Shown piece after piece: positions 44,503 to 52,857 of a stretch of DNA of 64,000 nucleotides. The DNA is taken from positions 1,426,001-1,490,000 of the forward strand of contig NZ_CP080766.1 in the NCBI RefSeq assembly GCF_019602855.1. Reading direction: 5' to 3'. Positions within the stretch are counted from its first letter, which is position 1, and every line of letters begins with the position of its first letter. The notes below the pieces were generated by a model. It saw only the letters and a program-made list of their open reading frames with translations, searched no databases and was not told the DNA's origin. This DNA comes from Cupriavidus pinatubonensis. GTDB taxonomy: Bacteria > Pseudomonadota > Gammaproteobacteria > Burkholderiales > Burkholderiaceae. Both the position numbers and the translations under genes were made by a program.

Positions 44503-45864
44503 TCAGTCGATAAAGGTGTGGTCCGGCGTCACCGCATCACGCGGAACCAGGCAGGACATGGCGTTGAGGCGCGCGCGCTGCGCGGTGCGTATGCCACCGC
44601 CGCCCGCAGGCCCGCAGGTATACAGCGCGTTGACTTCGCGCAGCAGGGCCTGGGCGACTGTCGGATCTTCATGCGACAGCGCTGCGCGCAGGCGCACGTC
44701 TTCCGCTGCGGCTTCGTGCTGGCCCGGCTGCGCAAGCATCCGGCCCGCATCGTCGGCGAGCACACTGAGCACACCGATCAGGTCGAAGCGGATCGGTACG
44801 TCGTGTCCAAGCAGCGCCATGCGCTTGCGCACGATATCCGCCGCCAGGCGCGCGCGCGCCGCGGCATTCGGGCCGGCGTAGGAGATCTCGCCTTCCGCCA
44901 TCCAGCCGCCATGGAAGAAGAGGTTGGCCTTGAGCTGTTCCGGCCGCGCATGGCCGCGCACGTTGCGCACCGCCACGCGGTCTGGGCCGACTTGTGCAAC
45001 GGTGACCTCGCTGATGTCGGCCACGACATCGGGCGTTAGGTACGCGGCGGGATCATGGACCTCGTACAGCAGCTGCTCCTTGACCGTGCGCAGGTCGACA
45101 CAGCCGCCCGTGCCTGCCGCCTTGAAGATTTCGATCGCGCCGGTCTCGTCGAGCTGCGCGATCGGAAAGCCGACTGCATGGACATCCGGCACGTCCTTCA
45201 TGCCGGGATCGGCGAAGTAGCCGCCGGTGACCTGCGCGCCGCACTCGAGCAGATGCCCGGCCATCGTTGCCGCAGCCAGGCGGTCCCAGTCCTGCCAGGA
45301 CCAGCCGAAATGCGCCATGGCCGGACCCACGGCGAGCGCGGGATCGGCGACACGGCCACAGACCACGACCTGTGCGCCGGCCTGCAGGGCATCGGCAATG
45401 CCACGCGCGCCGATGTAGGCGTTGGCGCAGACGAAGCGCGCTTCGGGAAACGCGGGCCCGACGATGTTGCGCAACAGTGTGCGGCCGGTGTCATGCGAGA
45501 GGTCATCGCCCTCTACCACGGCCACACGCGGTGCCGGCAGTCCCAGTTGCTGCGCAAGCTCCCGCACACGGGCTGCCGCGCCCCGCGGGTTGGCGGCGCC
45601 GAAGTTGCCGATGATCGGAATGCCGTTGGCCAGGCAGAGGCCCAGCACGGGCGTCAGCAGCGCATCGAGGAGCGGTTCATAGCCGGCCGCCGGGTCGTTG
45701 CGCCGGGCCAGCTGCGCGAGTGCCAGCGTGCGCTCGGCCAGAGTCTCGAAGATCAGCGCGGCCGGCCCGCCTGCGGCGACCAGGGTGCGCACGACGGGTA
45801 GTGCGGCATCGGTGCGGTCGCCGGAGAAGCCAGCGCCGGAGCCGATGAGCAAGGGAGCGGTCAT
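44503..45864 (-). CDS. AtuA-family (DUF1446) acyclic terpene utilisation-type protein
   Basis: A 453-residue protein. It has IGSGAGFSGDRTDAALPVV at the start, then CLANGIPIIGNFGAANPRGAA, FVCANAYIGARGIADALQAGAQVVVCGRVADPALAVGPAMAHFGW and GHLLECGAQVTGGYFADPG, the characteristic DUF1446 signature. AtuA is linked to citronellol/geraniol degradation in Pseudomonas, but many relatives sit in other catabolic loci, so the terpene role here is uncertain. It is divergent from a LysR gene and followed by the small partner and the Bug protein. Confidence 0.85.
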   Translation of the reverse strand: MTAPLLIGSGAGFSGDRTDAALPVVRTLVAAGGPAALIFETLAERTLALAQLARRNDPAAGYEPLLDALLTPVLGLCLANGIPIIGNFGAANPRGAAARVRELAQQLGLPAPRVAVVEGDDLSHDTGRTLLRNIVGPAFPEARFVCANAYIGARGIADALQAGAQVVVCGRVADPALAVGPAMAHFGWSWQDWDRLAAATMAGHLLECGAQVTGGYFADPGMKDVPDVHAVGFPIAQLDETGAIEIFKAAGTGGCVDLRTVKEQLLYEVHDPAAYLTPDVVADISEVTVAQVGPDRVAVRNVRGHARPEQLKANLFFHGGWMAEGEISYAGPNAAARARLAADIVRKRMALLGHDVPIRFDLIGVLSVLADDAGRMLAQPGQHEAAAEDVRLRAALSHEDPTVAQALLREVNALYTCGPAGGGGIRTAQRARLNAMSCLVPRDAVTPDHTFID

Positions 45865-45981
45865 GGTGTCTTGGGGCGGGTTGGTCGATGTTCCAGCTCA
45901 TTCTAGGCCGGCATCAGTCAGCCAAAAAATGGATTATTTGGATTAATCTAGCGACTTCCCCGATGAATCTGCCAGGCGGCC
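45865..45981. promoter_or_regulatory. Divergent promoter region, LysR and AtuA genes
   Basis: AT-rich 117-base spacer with GGATTATTTGGATTAATC around 45931-45948, of the T-N11-A kind seen in LysR targets. The site is suggestive only. Confidence 0.4.
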
Positions 45982-46875
45982 ATGAACCTTTCCGTCAAAC
46001 ACCTGCGCGCCTTCGTGGCGCTTGCCACTCACCGCAACTTCACGCGCGCGGCGCGGGCGTGCCATCTGTCGCAGTCGGCATTCAGCGCGCTGGTCCAGAC
46101 CCTTGAGGAACAGGCCGGCAGCCGCCTGTTCGAACGCACCACGCGGCACGTGGAACTGAGCGCCGATGGCATGCGATTCGAGGAAACCGCGCGGCGCCTG
46201 CTGGGAGATTTCGAGGCCGCCTTCGAGGACCTGCGGGCGCACGCGGAGCGCCGCAAGGGACGCGTCAGCATCGCTGCACTGCCTTCGATCGCGGGCGGCG
46301 ACCTGCCGCCGCTGCTGGCGGCATTCCGGCAGCGTTATCCGGGGATTGCGCTGGAGTTGTTCGACCAGCTCGCCGATGGCTGCATCGACCTGGTACGGCG
46401 TGGGCGCGCCGACTTTGCGCTGGCGCCTGCGCCCGTGCAGGACGATGACCTGCGTGTCGAGCCCTTGGTGCATGACACCTTCCATCTGGTCTGCCCGACC
46501 ACGCACGTGCTTGCGCGCAAGCGCCGCATCACGCCGCAGATGCTCGCGGGACAGCCGTTCATCCACCTGTCGCGGACCAGCAGCGTGCGCCAGCATCTGG
46601 ACGCCGCGCTGCATCCGCTCAAGCTCAGCAGCGTGATGGAAGTCGAGCACCTGGCCACGGTCGCCGCACTCGTGCAGGCAGGCCTGGGCGTGAGCGTGGT
46701 GCCGTCGCTGGCGCTGTTCCAGTTCCAGCGCGACGGTCTGGCGGTCCGGCCGCTGCAGATGCCGTCGCTGGTCCGGGACATCTGCCTGGTGCGGCTACGC
46801 GACCGTGGCGACTCGGCCGCGGCGGCGGCGATGATCGATTGCCTCCATGTCCACTACGGCCGGCGGCGCACTTGA
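45982..46875 (+). CDS. LysR-family transcriptional regulator
   Basis: A 297-residue protein. N-terminal helix-turn-helix: HLRAFVALATHRNFTRAARACHLSQSAFSALVQTLEEQAGSRLFERTTR (about 7-56). The effector domain follows from about 92 (GRVSIAALPSIAGGDLPPLLAAFRQRYPGIALELFDQL). Being divergent from the AtuA-type genes, it probably regulates them. Its stop is 2 bases before a copy of the dispersed repeat. Confidence 0.92.
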   Translation: MNLSVKHLRAFVALATHRNFTRAARACHLSQSAFSALVQTLEEQAGSRLFERTTRHVELSADGMRFEETARRLLGDFEAAFEDLRAHAERRKGRVSIAALPSIAGGDLPPLLAAFRQRYPGIALELFDQLADGCIDLVRRGRADFALAPAPVQDDDLRVEPLVHDTFHLVCPTTHVLARKRRITPQMLAGQPFIHLSRTSSVRQHLDAALHPLKLSSVMEVEHLATVAALVQAGLGVSVVPSLALFQFQRDGLAVRPLQMPSLVRDICLVRLRDRGDSAAAAAMIDCLHVHYGRRRT

Positions 46876-46877
46876 GG

Positions 46878-46898
46878 GTACGCAGAATTGGGTACGCT
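46878..46898 (+). repeat. Dispersed intergenic repeat, copy 5
   Basis: CGCAGAATTGGGTACGCT core with GTA before it, directly after the LysR stop. Confidence 0.72.
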
Positions 46899-46960
46899 TT
46901 GTGTGGATTGGCACCGCTTCCACGCCTTGTCCGGGGCGGCATTGATGGCAGGGCGAAGCA

Positions 46961-46981
46961 CCACGCAGAAATGGGTACGCC
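46961..46981 (+). repeat. Dispersed intergenic repeat, copy 6
   Basis: CGCAGAAATGGGTACGC core, 83 bases from copy 5, in the space between two convergent genes. Confidence 0.72.
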
Positions 46982-47003
46982 CTGCCGGCTGGCGCTGTGC
47001 CGG

Positions 47004-48140
47004 TCAGCGGATCAGCTTGCCTGTGGACGAGACGATCGACATCTCGACAAACGACGACCCGGTGTGGCGGCTCGGGCTGTAACTGATCAGAATGCCCCCC
47101 ATGTCGTAGTCGCGCAGGTTCTCCAGCGCCGTGACCAGGCGCTCGCGGGTCAGGTCCGGCCCCGCGCGGCGCAGGCCTTCCACGAGCACCTTGGCGGACA
47201 TGAAGCCTTCCATGCCGGCGTTGGTCAGCGTCACGCCCTGCTGCCGCGCCAGGCTGCGGTATTCGCTGGCCAGCGTCATCTGGCTCGAGTTCGTACCGGG
47301 AACGATCTGCGTGATGATGAGCCCGCGCGCATCATCGCCAAGTTCCTTGATGAACGAGTCGGCCGCGTTGTTCGACAGCGTGACGAACTGCGCCTGGCTG
47401 CCCGCCTTGCGCATGTCGCGAATCACGCGCGCCGCTTCCGAACCCGAACCGATGACCAGTACCGCCTGCGGGTCGGTCTTGTTCACGGTCGCGACCTGCT
47501 GCGTGATATCTCCCATCGGCCGTGCAAAGCTGGCCGCCGCGGCCGGCTGGGCGCCGCGCGCCTGCAAGGCGGCGGTGAAGCCCTCGTATACGTCCTTGCC
47601 GAAGCCGTCGTTCGCGTAGACGATGGCGATGCGGGTCATGCCCGAAGTCGACAGATGGTTGACGGCGCGCGCGACTTCATCCTGATATTTGGCGCGCACA
47701 TTGAACACGTAGCGGTTGACCGGGCGGTGCAGCGTGATCGCGCCTGTCAGCGGTGCCACCAGCGGTACCTTCTCCGCCGTGATGATCGGCAGGATGCTTT
47801 CGTTCTGCGGCGTGCCGCGCACCATGAACAGCGCGAAAACCTTCTCGTCGTCGATCAGCTTGCGCACGTTGTCCGGCGTGCGTTTTGCGTCAAACCCGTC
47901 GTCGAGCGTCACCAGTTCGATGCGGCGGCCCGCGACGCCACCGTTGGCGTTGACCGCGCGCAGGTACACCTGTGCGCCTTCGATCTGTTCCCTGACCGAT
48001 CCTGCCACCGGGCCGGACACGCCGGCCGATTGCCCGATGCGGATCACGGTCTTGCTGACGCCCGGCTCCGCCAATGCCGCAGGCGCGGCGATCCCAAGCG
48101 TGGCGGCCAGCATGCCGCACGCAAACCATGTTGCCTTCAT
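47004..48140 (-). CDS. ABC-type branched-chain amino acid / amide substrate-binding protein
   Basis: A 378-residue type I periplasmic binding protein with a signal peptide (AALAEPG). Motifs: VIRIGQSAGVSGPVAGSVREQIEGAQVYLRAVNANGGVAGRRIELVTLDDGFDAKRTPDNVRKLID, then MVRGTPQNESILPII, RIAIVYANDGFGKDVYEGF, AVLVIGSGSEAARVIRDMR and AGMEGFMSAKVLVEGLR. No permease or ATPase genes are adjacent, so it is an orphan binding protein. Ligand unknown. Confidence 0.9.
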   Translation of the reverse strand: MKATWFACGMLAATLGIAAPAALAEPGVSKTVIRIGQSAGVSGPVAGSVREQIEGAQVYLRAVNANGGVAGRRIELVTLDDGFDAKRTPDNVRKLIDDEKVFALFMVRGTPQNESILPIITAEKVPLVAPLTGAITLHRPVNRYVFNVRAKYQDEVARAVNHLSTSGMTRIAIVYANDGFGKDVYEGFTAALQARGAQPAAAASFARPMGDITQQVATVNKTDPQAVLVIGSGSEAARVIRDMRKAGSQAQFVTLSNNAADSFIKELGDDARGLIITQIVPGTNSSQMTLASEYRSLARQQGVTLTNAGMEGFMSAKVLVEGLRRAGPDLTRERLVTALENLRDYDMGGILISYSPSRHTGSSFVEMSIVSSTGKLIR

Positions 48141-48342
48141 TGTCCTGACCCCTCCGCCCTAGTGGCGTGCTGTAGTTGTAGCGTGGCTGCCGACTGCGCC
48201 ATGCATGCGTTCATGCGACAGCGCCAATGCGACGTTTCGCAAATTACCCGAAGCACGGTACAGGAGCAAACAGCGGATGGGGAGGGTGTTGCTGCGACAT
48301 CACACCGGAACCGGATGCCGGCACCGGTGTGAGTGAGGGACG

Positions 48343-48363
48343 CGCGCGCCGCTCAGGCGCGCG
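48343..48363 (-). terminator. GC-rich hairpin after the small membrane protein gene
   Basis: CGCGCGCC / GGCGCGCG with a 5-base loop, 25 bases after the stop of the leftward gene; no T tract. Confidence 0.45.
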
Positions 48364-48387
48364 GCAAAGCAAACGGCGTAGCGCGCT

Positions 48388-48900
48388 TCAGGGGAACGCC
48401 GGCACGGCCGGATCCAAGCCCGCAAACGCGGCTTCCGGATGGGCCTTCTGCAGCATCATTTCGATTTCCTCGACACGTCCGCGCGGCACATCGACCATCA
48501 GCAGGATCTTGCCGGCTTCGATGTCCTTCTCGAACGCGCGCAGGCGGCTGTTGGGCGCCGAACTGCCGATCATGCTCGAAGCCCACGCACCAAATACGGC
48601 GCCGAGCACGGCCAGCACGCCGACCAGGCCCCACTGCGGGGTGTCGCTGACGATCGGGAACATGGCCACTACCGCGCCGGCCACCACGCCCACGCCGCCA
48701 CCGACCATCAGGCCCATTTCAGCGGCATGGATGATATCGGACGTCTGGAACAGGTTGGCTTCGTGCAGGCCCGTCATATCAGAACCGTCGCGCGCCACGA
48801 AATGGATATGACTGTTCTCCACACGGGCCAGCAGGAGGTCGTCCATGGTGCGTCGGGCACTGACCAGATCGGGCAATAACCAGAAGATGCGTTTGCGCAT
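48388..48900 (-). CDS. Membrane protein with a glycine-rich double helix, DUF1269-like
   Basis: A 170-residue protein. A soluble N-terminal half (RKRIFWLLPDLVSARRTMDDLLLARVENSHIHFVARDG) is followed by two Gly-rich transmembrane helices (GLMVGGGVGVVAGAVVAMFPI, WGLVGVLAVLGAVFGAWASSMIG, about 64-110) and a soluble C-terminal part with GKILLMVDVPRGRVEEIEMMLQKAHPEA. This layout is like DUF1269-type inner-membrane proteins. It lies downstream of the outer-membrane barrel gene on the same strand after 166 bases and may or may not belong to that operon. Confidence 0.7.
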   Translation of the reverse strand: MRKRIFWLLPDLVSARRTMDDLLLARVENSHIHFVARDGSDMTGLHEANLFQTSDIIHAAEMGLMVGGGVGVVAGAVVAMFPIVSDTPQWGLVGVLAVLGAVFGAWASSMIGSSAPNSRLRAFEKDIEAGKILLMVDVPRGRVEEIEMMLQKAHPEAAFAGLDPAVPAFP

Positions 48901-49066
48901 GTCTGTCTCCTCTATCAGGCCGTCCCGTAAGTGGGGATACCGTCTGTGGGACGGGGGTTATTTCTTTGTACGCCGTTCATGCAGCGAGTGCAAGACAGCT
49001 TTCCCACTGGCCTGCCGATGTGACGCGCGCGTTGGTCACGCGCGTCACACACGCCGGAGTTGCGCT

Positions 49067-50503
49067 TCAGAATGTGATCGGCAGACGCACATTGACCTGC
49101 AGGTCGGGCGTATCGCGCGTGAGACCGGCACCCACCGACAGGTTCAGCGTGTAGCGGTTGTTGAAGCGATACGAGTAACCCACCAGCAGCGTGCCCTGCG
49201 TCACGCGCACCGAGCCCGGCACCGTCTGCCCGTTCTGCTTGGTCGGCCAGATGATGGCCTGGTCGTAGCCAATCGAGAACGACGCATGCTCGTTGAGCGC
49301 AAGGCCCATGCCGAAGCTGAACTCGAAGATGTCCCCCGGGGCGATCTTGCCCAGGTCCTCCTTCTCGCCATTGAGCACGGTGCGGCTGACGTTGTCACGA
49401 GCAAAGTTGTGCAGATAGCTGAAGGTGCCGAAGAAAACTGCCGGGTCGGTCGGCAGCAGCCACGTAATGCCGGGTTGCAGGGCCTGGAAGCCCGTACCGG
49501 TGGGCAAGCCCAGTGGCAGGCCGGTACCCGTTGCATTGCCGACGCAGCGCGTCACGCAGTCGGTCACAACTTCGAACGGATCCTTGCCGGTGTTGGATTT
49601 GTATCGCAACCAGCCGATGAAGTACGGCATCTTTTCTGTGCCGTAGTTGAGCTGGTACCGCAGCGTGGCTTCCACATCCCCAATGCCGCTGCCGCTGGCG
49701 TTGAACACGTTGTCGACTGCCGTGCCCGTGAATATCTCGCGGCTGACGGTAGAACCCGAGCTGTGCACGTATGGCACCTTGGCTTCGATCTCCAGGCGCT
49801 TGGTGATGCCGTAGCGCAGCGCGACTGAAGCGAGGTACGTGGTCGTCTTGACCTCGCGCACGTCGACCAGGCCGATCAGGATGGCAGGAATCACCGTGTA
49901 CCCAACCAGCGCAACACGGTTGTTGGACGAATAGCCGTACTGGAAGCCGGGCTCGACCACGAGCTTGCCCTCGCCGGTCAGCACGCCAGGCTGGTCGGTA
50001 ATCGGCGCGATTTCTGGTGGACGAGTGTCGCGTTCGGGCGGGCGGCCAACGGGTTCGTCGGCGGCCACTGTTTGCTGGTCGGTCGATTCACCCTGCTGTG
50101 GCTGTCCCGACTGAGGCTGGGCCACCATTTGCGGCGGCTGCTGCGGATTTGCCACGGCGTTTGGCACGCCTTGCGTGGCACTGGAGGCCGCCGCCGCCGC
50201 GGCCGCGTTGGTAGCGTTGTCCGAGGGCGTCACGCCTGGACCGGCCCCGCCGCGCTTTCTCGCCAGGACATCGTTGCCGATGACACTGCGCAATTCCTTG
50301 ATGACGGCCTCCTGCTCGGCCAGCGCCCGCTTCATCGCTTCCAGTTGGCCCTGCTGATCGGCCAACTGGCTTTGCAGGGCTTCCATCCCCGTGGCAGGCG
50401 ATGGCCCGGAGTCCGGGGAAGTCTGTGCGTTCGCCAGCCCCCCAAGCAATAGCAACGTCGAGCATCCGGCGTTCCGGATGCCCTGCATCGACCGCTTCTT
50501 CAT
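49067..50503 (-). CDS. Outer-membrane barrel with N-terminal coiled coil, FapF-like candidate
   Basis: A 478-residue protein with a signal peptide (GLANAQTSP, about 27). Residues 40-77 form a heptad-like coiled coil (ALQSQLADQQGQLEAMKRALAEQEAVIKELR). A RKRGG (82-86) and a long Gln/Pro/Ala-rich linker (about 87-175) follow. The C-terminal ~300 residues are a beta-barrel of the porin/'transporter' type (GEGKLVVEPGFQYGYSSNNRVALVG ... YSYRFNNRYTLNLSVGAGLTRDTPDL... ITF, ending Phe). A coiled coil followed by a barrel is the plan of FapF, the amyloid export channel of Pseudomonas. GGGGGAGG precedes the start. The upstream genes encode secreted proteins and a C39 peptidase, supporting an export-channel role; this is inference from architecture. 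Confidence 0.8.
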   Translation of the reverse strand: MKKRSMQGIRNAGCSTLLLLGGLANAQTSPDSGPSPATGMEALQSQLADQQGQLEAMKRALAEQEAVIKELRSVIGNDVLARKRGGAGPGVTPSDNATNAAAAAAASSATQGVPNAVANPQQPPQMVAQPQSGQPQQGESTDQQTVAADEPVGRPPERDTRPPEIAPITDQPGVLTGEGKLVVEPGFQYGYSSNNRVALVGYTVIPAILIGLVDVREVKTTTYLASVALRYGITKRLEIEAKVPYVHSSGSTVSREIFTGTAVDNVFNASGSGIGDVEATLRYQLNYGTEKMPYFIGWLRYKSNTGKDPFEVVTDCVTRCVGNATGTGLPLGLPTGTGFQALQPGITWLLPTDPAVFFGTFSYLHNFARDNVSRTVLNGEKEDLGKIAPGDIFEFSFGMGLALNEHASFSIGYDQAIIWPTKQNGQTVPGSVRVTQGTLLVGYSYRFNNRYTLNLSVGAGLTRDTPDLQVNVRLPITF

Positions 50504-50581
50504 TTCGTCTACCCTCCCCCGGGACGGCGGACTGATTATCCAGGAGTCCGCTACCTGTACTGCGCTATGCCTTCGCTACGA

Positions 50582-51505
50582 CTACCTCATGCTGGCGGCC
50601 CGCATCAACGCGCTGTTCAGCGCTGTGTTGGCCAACTGTGACCGGAATGCCTGGAGTGTATTCACGCTGGCGTCGATTGTCATCAGGCTCCGGATGCTCT
50701 GGTTGTTCAAAGAGTTCTGGATCACGGTTGCCGGCGAGCCTGCCAGCGCCCCTATGTTCGCCACATTGCCCGCGCCATTCTGGATAATGGTCAGGGCCCC
50801 ATTGGTAATGACCTGACCGGTCCCGGTGGCAATGGTCGTTATCGGCGCGCCCGTCGTTGCGGAGCTTGCGCCCGCACTGCCTGCCGCCGTGCTCGAGGCT
50901 CCTGCCGCGCTCGCCGTCGTCGCGGCGCCAGTGCCACCGCTGCTGCCGGCATTGCTGGCACTACCGCCCTGCGATCCGGCCGTGGAACCCGCCGTGGCGG
51001 GATTGCCGGCTAACGCACTGTTGACAGTTGCCTGGGTCGCGCTCACGATCGACGGCCCAAGCGTGGAGGCCAGCCGGGCGGCCTGGTCAGTCGTAATCCT
51101 TCCCACATCGGGAATATTAAGGGTGGTCGCCACAACCAGGGCACCGTTGATATACACGGCGCGTTCGATTCCGAACGAAACTTGCAGGCCGCCGGCATCG
51201 AAACCGCCCCGCATTTCTTCCAGGCGCTCATGGGCGACGGGCTTCCAACCCGCCATGTCGCCACGAGCAGCCGAAGGCGCCAAACCCGCCAAAGCAGGGC
51301 TTTCCACCGGCGTATCTTCGGTAGCCAGCACAGCCTGCGCCGGCAATACGCCTGCATCAAATACATCCGGCAAGGATTGTTCAGCCGCATGCACGGTACC
51401 CGTACATGCCATGCCGGCCCCGACCAGCAACATGGCAGTGGCCTGCCCTGCCATGCCGGATCGCCGCACGGTCAGGCCAGTGAATGAATCAGGTTGTTGG
51501 AGCAT
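50582..51505 (-). CDS. Secreted protein with RGG-type leader motif and 'IQN' repeats (FapE-like candidate)
   Basis: A 307-residue protein. The N-terminus has a long signal-like segment (ATAMLLVGAGMACTGTVHA, ends near 40). At 94-101, LEEMRGG carries L(-7), M(-4), G(-2), G(-1), the shape of a double-glycine C39 processing site, followed by FDAGGLQVSFGIERAVYINGALVVATTLN. A Gly/Ala/Ser low-complexity segment (about 170-218) leads to a conserved-looking C-terminal part: GALTIIQNGAGNVANI..ATVIQNSLNNQSIRSLMTIDASVN. IQN also occurs in the small neighbour protein. GAGGAA overlaps the C39 peptidase stop. Likely an exported amyloid-related accessory; no named family is certain. Confidence 0.72.
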   Translation of the reverse strand: MLQQPDSFTGLTVRRSGMAGQATAMLLVGAGMACTGTVHAAEQSLPDVFDAGVLPAQAVLATEDTPVESPALAGLAPSAARGDMAGWKPVAHERLEEMRGGFDAGGLQVSFGIERAVYINGALVVATTLNIPDVGRITTDQAARLASTLGPSIVSATQATVNSALAGNPATAGSTAGSQGGSASNAGSSGGTGAATTASAAGASSTAAGSAGASSATTGAPITTIATGTGQVITNGALTIIQNGAGNVANIGALAGSPATVIQNSLNNQSIRSLMTIDASVNTLQAFRSQLANTALNSALMRAASMR

Positions 51506-51515
51506 GATGTGTTCC

Positions 51516-52214
51516 TCAGAAATCGCCAGCGCCATGCTTTGGCATGACGGTGAAGAACAAGCTGTCCCGGCTAACTCCCATCCAGTAAGGACCCATCGGC
51601 GCGACACGCCAGTCAGCCGCAAGGTTGAACCGCGCCCGCTCGGTGCGGTTATGGATGACGAAAAGCAACTGGCTCTCCCAGATGCTTTCAAAATGCTCTC
51701 GGGAAATGGATCGCGTGCCGCGCGCAGGATCTCCGATCAGCACGCGGTCCCCCTTGACCCCTTTGACAACCACGAAATGGTGGTAGCCCCCTTCTGAGAT
51801 CAGCACGATCGCGGGAATCTGTGTTTCTTCGAGCTTGGACAGCGGCAACTCATAGCCATCCGCCAGGAAGCCCCGCGACTCCAGAAAGCGCTTCATGTCC
51901 AGCAAGGAAAAGCCCTCTTGCCGAATCTTGTTCTGATCGCCGTTGACGAACATGTTGGCAAATGCCAACTCTTCGCTCACGGGATCGCCGTATTGGTAGG
52001 TCAGCAGGGTCGCCACAGCGGCCGACCCGCAACTGAAATCGTATTGCTGCCGGACCGTCGTCTTGAACCTTGCCTCGCGCAGGCTGGTTACCGGCACGTT
52101 GTAGGCTTCGCCAACCGGCCCGTATAGCGTCATCCGGTCTGCCATCGCGGGCGACATCCCGCCCAAGGCCAGCAGAAACGGTATGGTCCCCAGCACCCGT
52201 CGGAAGATCGTCAT
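51516..52214 (-). CDS. Periplasmic C39-family cysteine peptidase (FapD-like)
   Basis: A 232-residue protein with a signal peptide (LALGGMSPAMADRM). The C39 catalytic Cys is in QQYDFSCGSAAVATLL (Cys 62, with a Gln before it for the oxyanion hole). The His is in GGYHHFVVVKGVKG (145/146) and the Asp in LIGDPARG (162). No ABC or membrane domain is present, unlike bacteriocin exporters, so it works as a free periplasmic protease like FapD. The start overlaps the upstream stop by one base (TGATG); GTG at 52217 is an alternative start. The two neighbours with a double-glycine-like motif are plausible substrates. Confidence 0.85.
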   Translation of the reverse strand: MTIFRRVLGTIPFLLALGGMSPAMADRMTLYGPVGEAYNVPVTSLREARFKTTVRQQYDFSCGSAAVATLLTYQYGDPVSEELAFANMFVNGDQNKIRQEGFSLLDMKRFLESRGFLADGYELPLSKLEETQIPAIVLISEGGYHHFVVVKGVKGDRVLIGDPARGTRSISREHFESIWESQLLFVIHNRTERARFNLAADWRVAPMGPYWMGVSRDSLFFTVMPKHGAGDF

Positions 52215-52663
52215 CACTTGAACTGGACGTTGATGATGGTCGCGTTCTGGATCAGCACGCTATTGCCGCTGTTCTGGATAGCGGTCGGCAAGCCTGCCGC
52301 ATTGGCAAATGCGCCGTCGGAGATGAGATTGGTGCCGGTGATCGGGTTGACCACGGCGTTGTCGGCAACCGTGCCGTGCAGCCGCATGTCGTTCACAACC
52401 ACTTCGGTGCCGCCGCGCACGCCATCAAGTTTGTCGCTCGCGACTGCCGCTACCGCCGAGCCGAACGGATTGCGTTGGCCGCTTGCACTCAAGTCCGTCT
52501 TTGCGACGGCCTCGGAGCCCATACCACTTCCAATTGCGCCTGCCCCGCTGGCCTGCGTGGCCGCGGAGGCAGCGTCCGCCACAGGATCCGCCTGGGCTTG
52601 AGCGAAGGGCCAAGCCAGAAGTGCAGTCGTCAGAACGGTGACTGCGGAGCGAATCGGTCGCAT
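52214..52663 (-). CDS. Small secreted protein with RGG motif and C-terminal 'IQN' motifs
   Basis: A 149-residue protein with a signal peptide (FAQAQADP, about 26). At 79-85, LDGVRGG has L(-7), V(-4), G(-2), G(-1), the same shape as in the 50582 protein, followed by TEVVVNDMRLHGTVADNAVVNPITGTNLISDGAFANAAGLP. The C-terminus ends AIQNSGNSVLIQNATIINVQFK, with two IQN units. It could be a fibre nucleator or chaperone. It is translationally coupled to the C39 peptidase gene. AAGGAG precedes the start. No family name is certain. Confidence 0.7.
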   Translation of the reverse strand: MRPIRSAVTVLTTALLAWPFAQAQADPVADAASAATQASGAGAIGSGMGSEAVAKTDLSASGQRNPFGSAVAAVASDKLDGVRGGTEVVVNDMRLHGTVADNAVVNPITGTNLISDGAFANAAGLPTAIQNSGNSVLIQNATIINVQFK

Positions 52664-52857
52664 GGTGCGTCTCCTTGTTGCTCGCTGTGGTCCGGCCCCA
52701 TCCGGCCGGTAGCGGCGATACTCCCAGGCTGACAAGCCAGGGGACTGGCATCATTCCGGAACCTTCCCCGGCGATACCAGCTCCTGGCCGCGTGAAGCTT
52801 TCCATCGGTGTGCCCGGCCTGCCAAGATCACAGCCGGCCGGGCGTTCCACTCAGACT

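Noticed and set aside
46839-48332. 497-codon plus-strand frame opposite the ABC binding protein
   Set aside because: Antisense to a protein with a clear signal peptide and family motifs.
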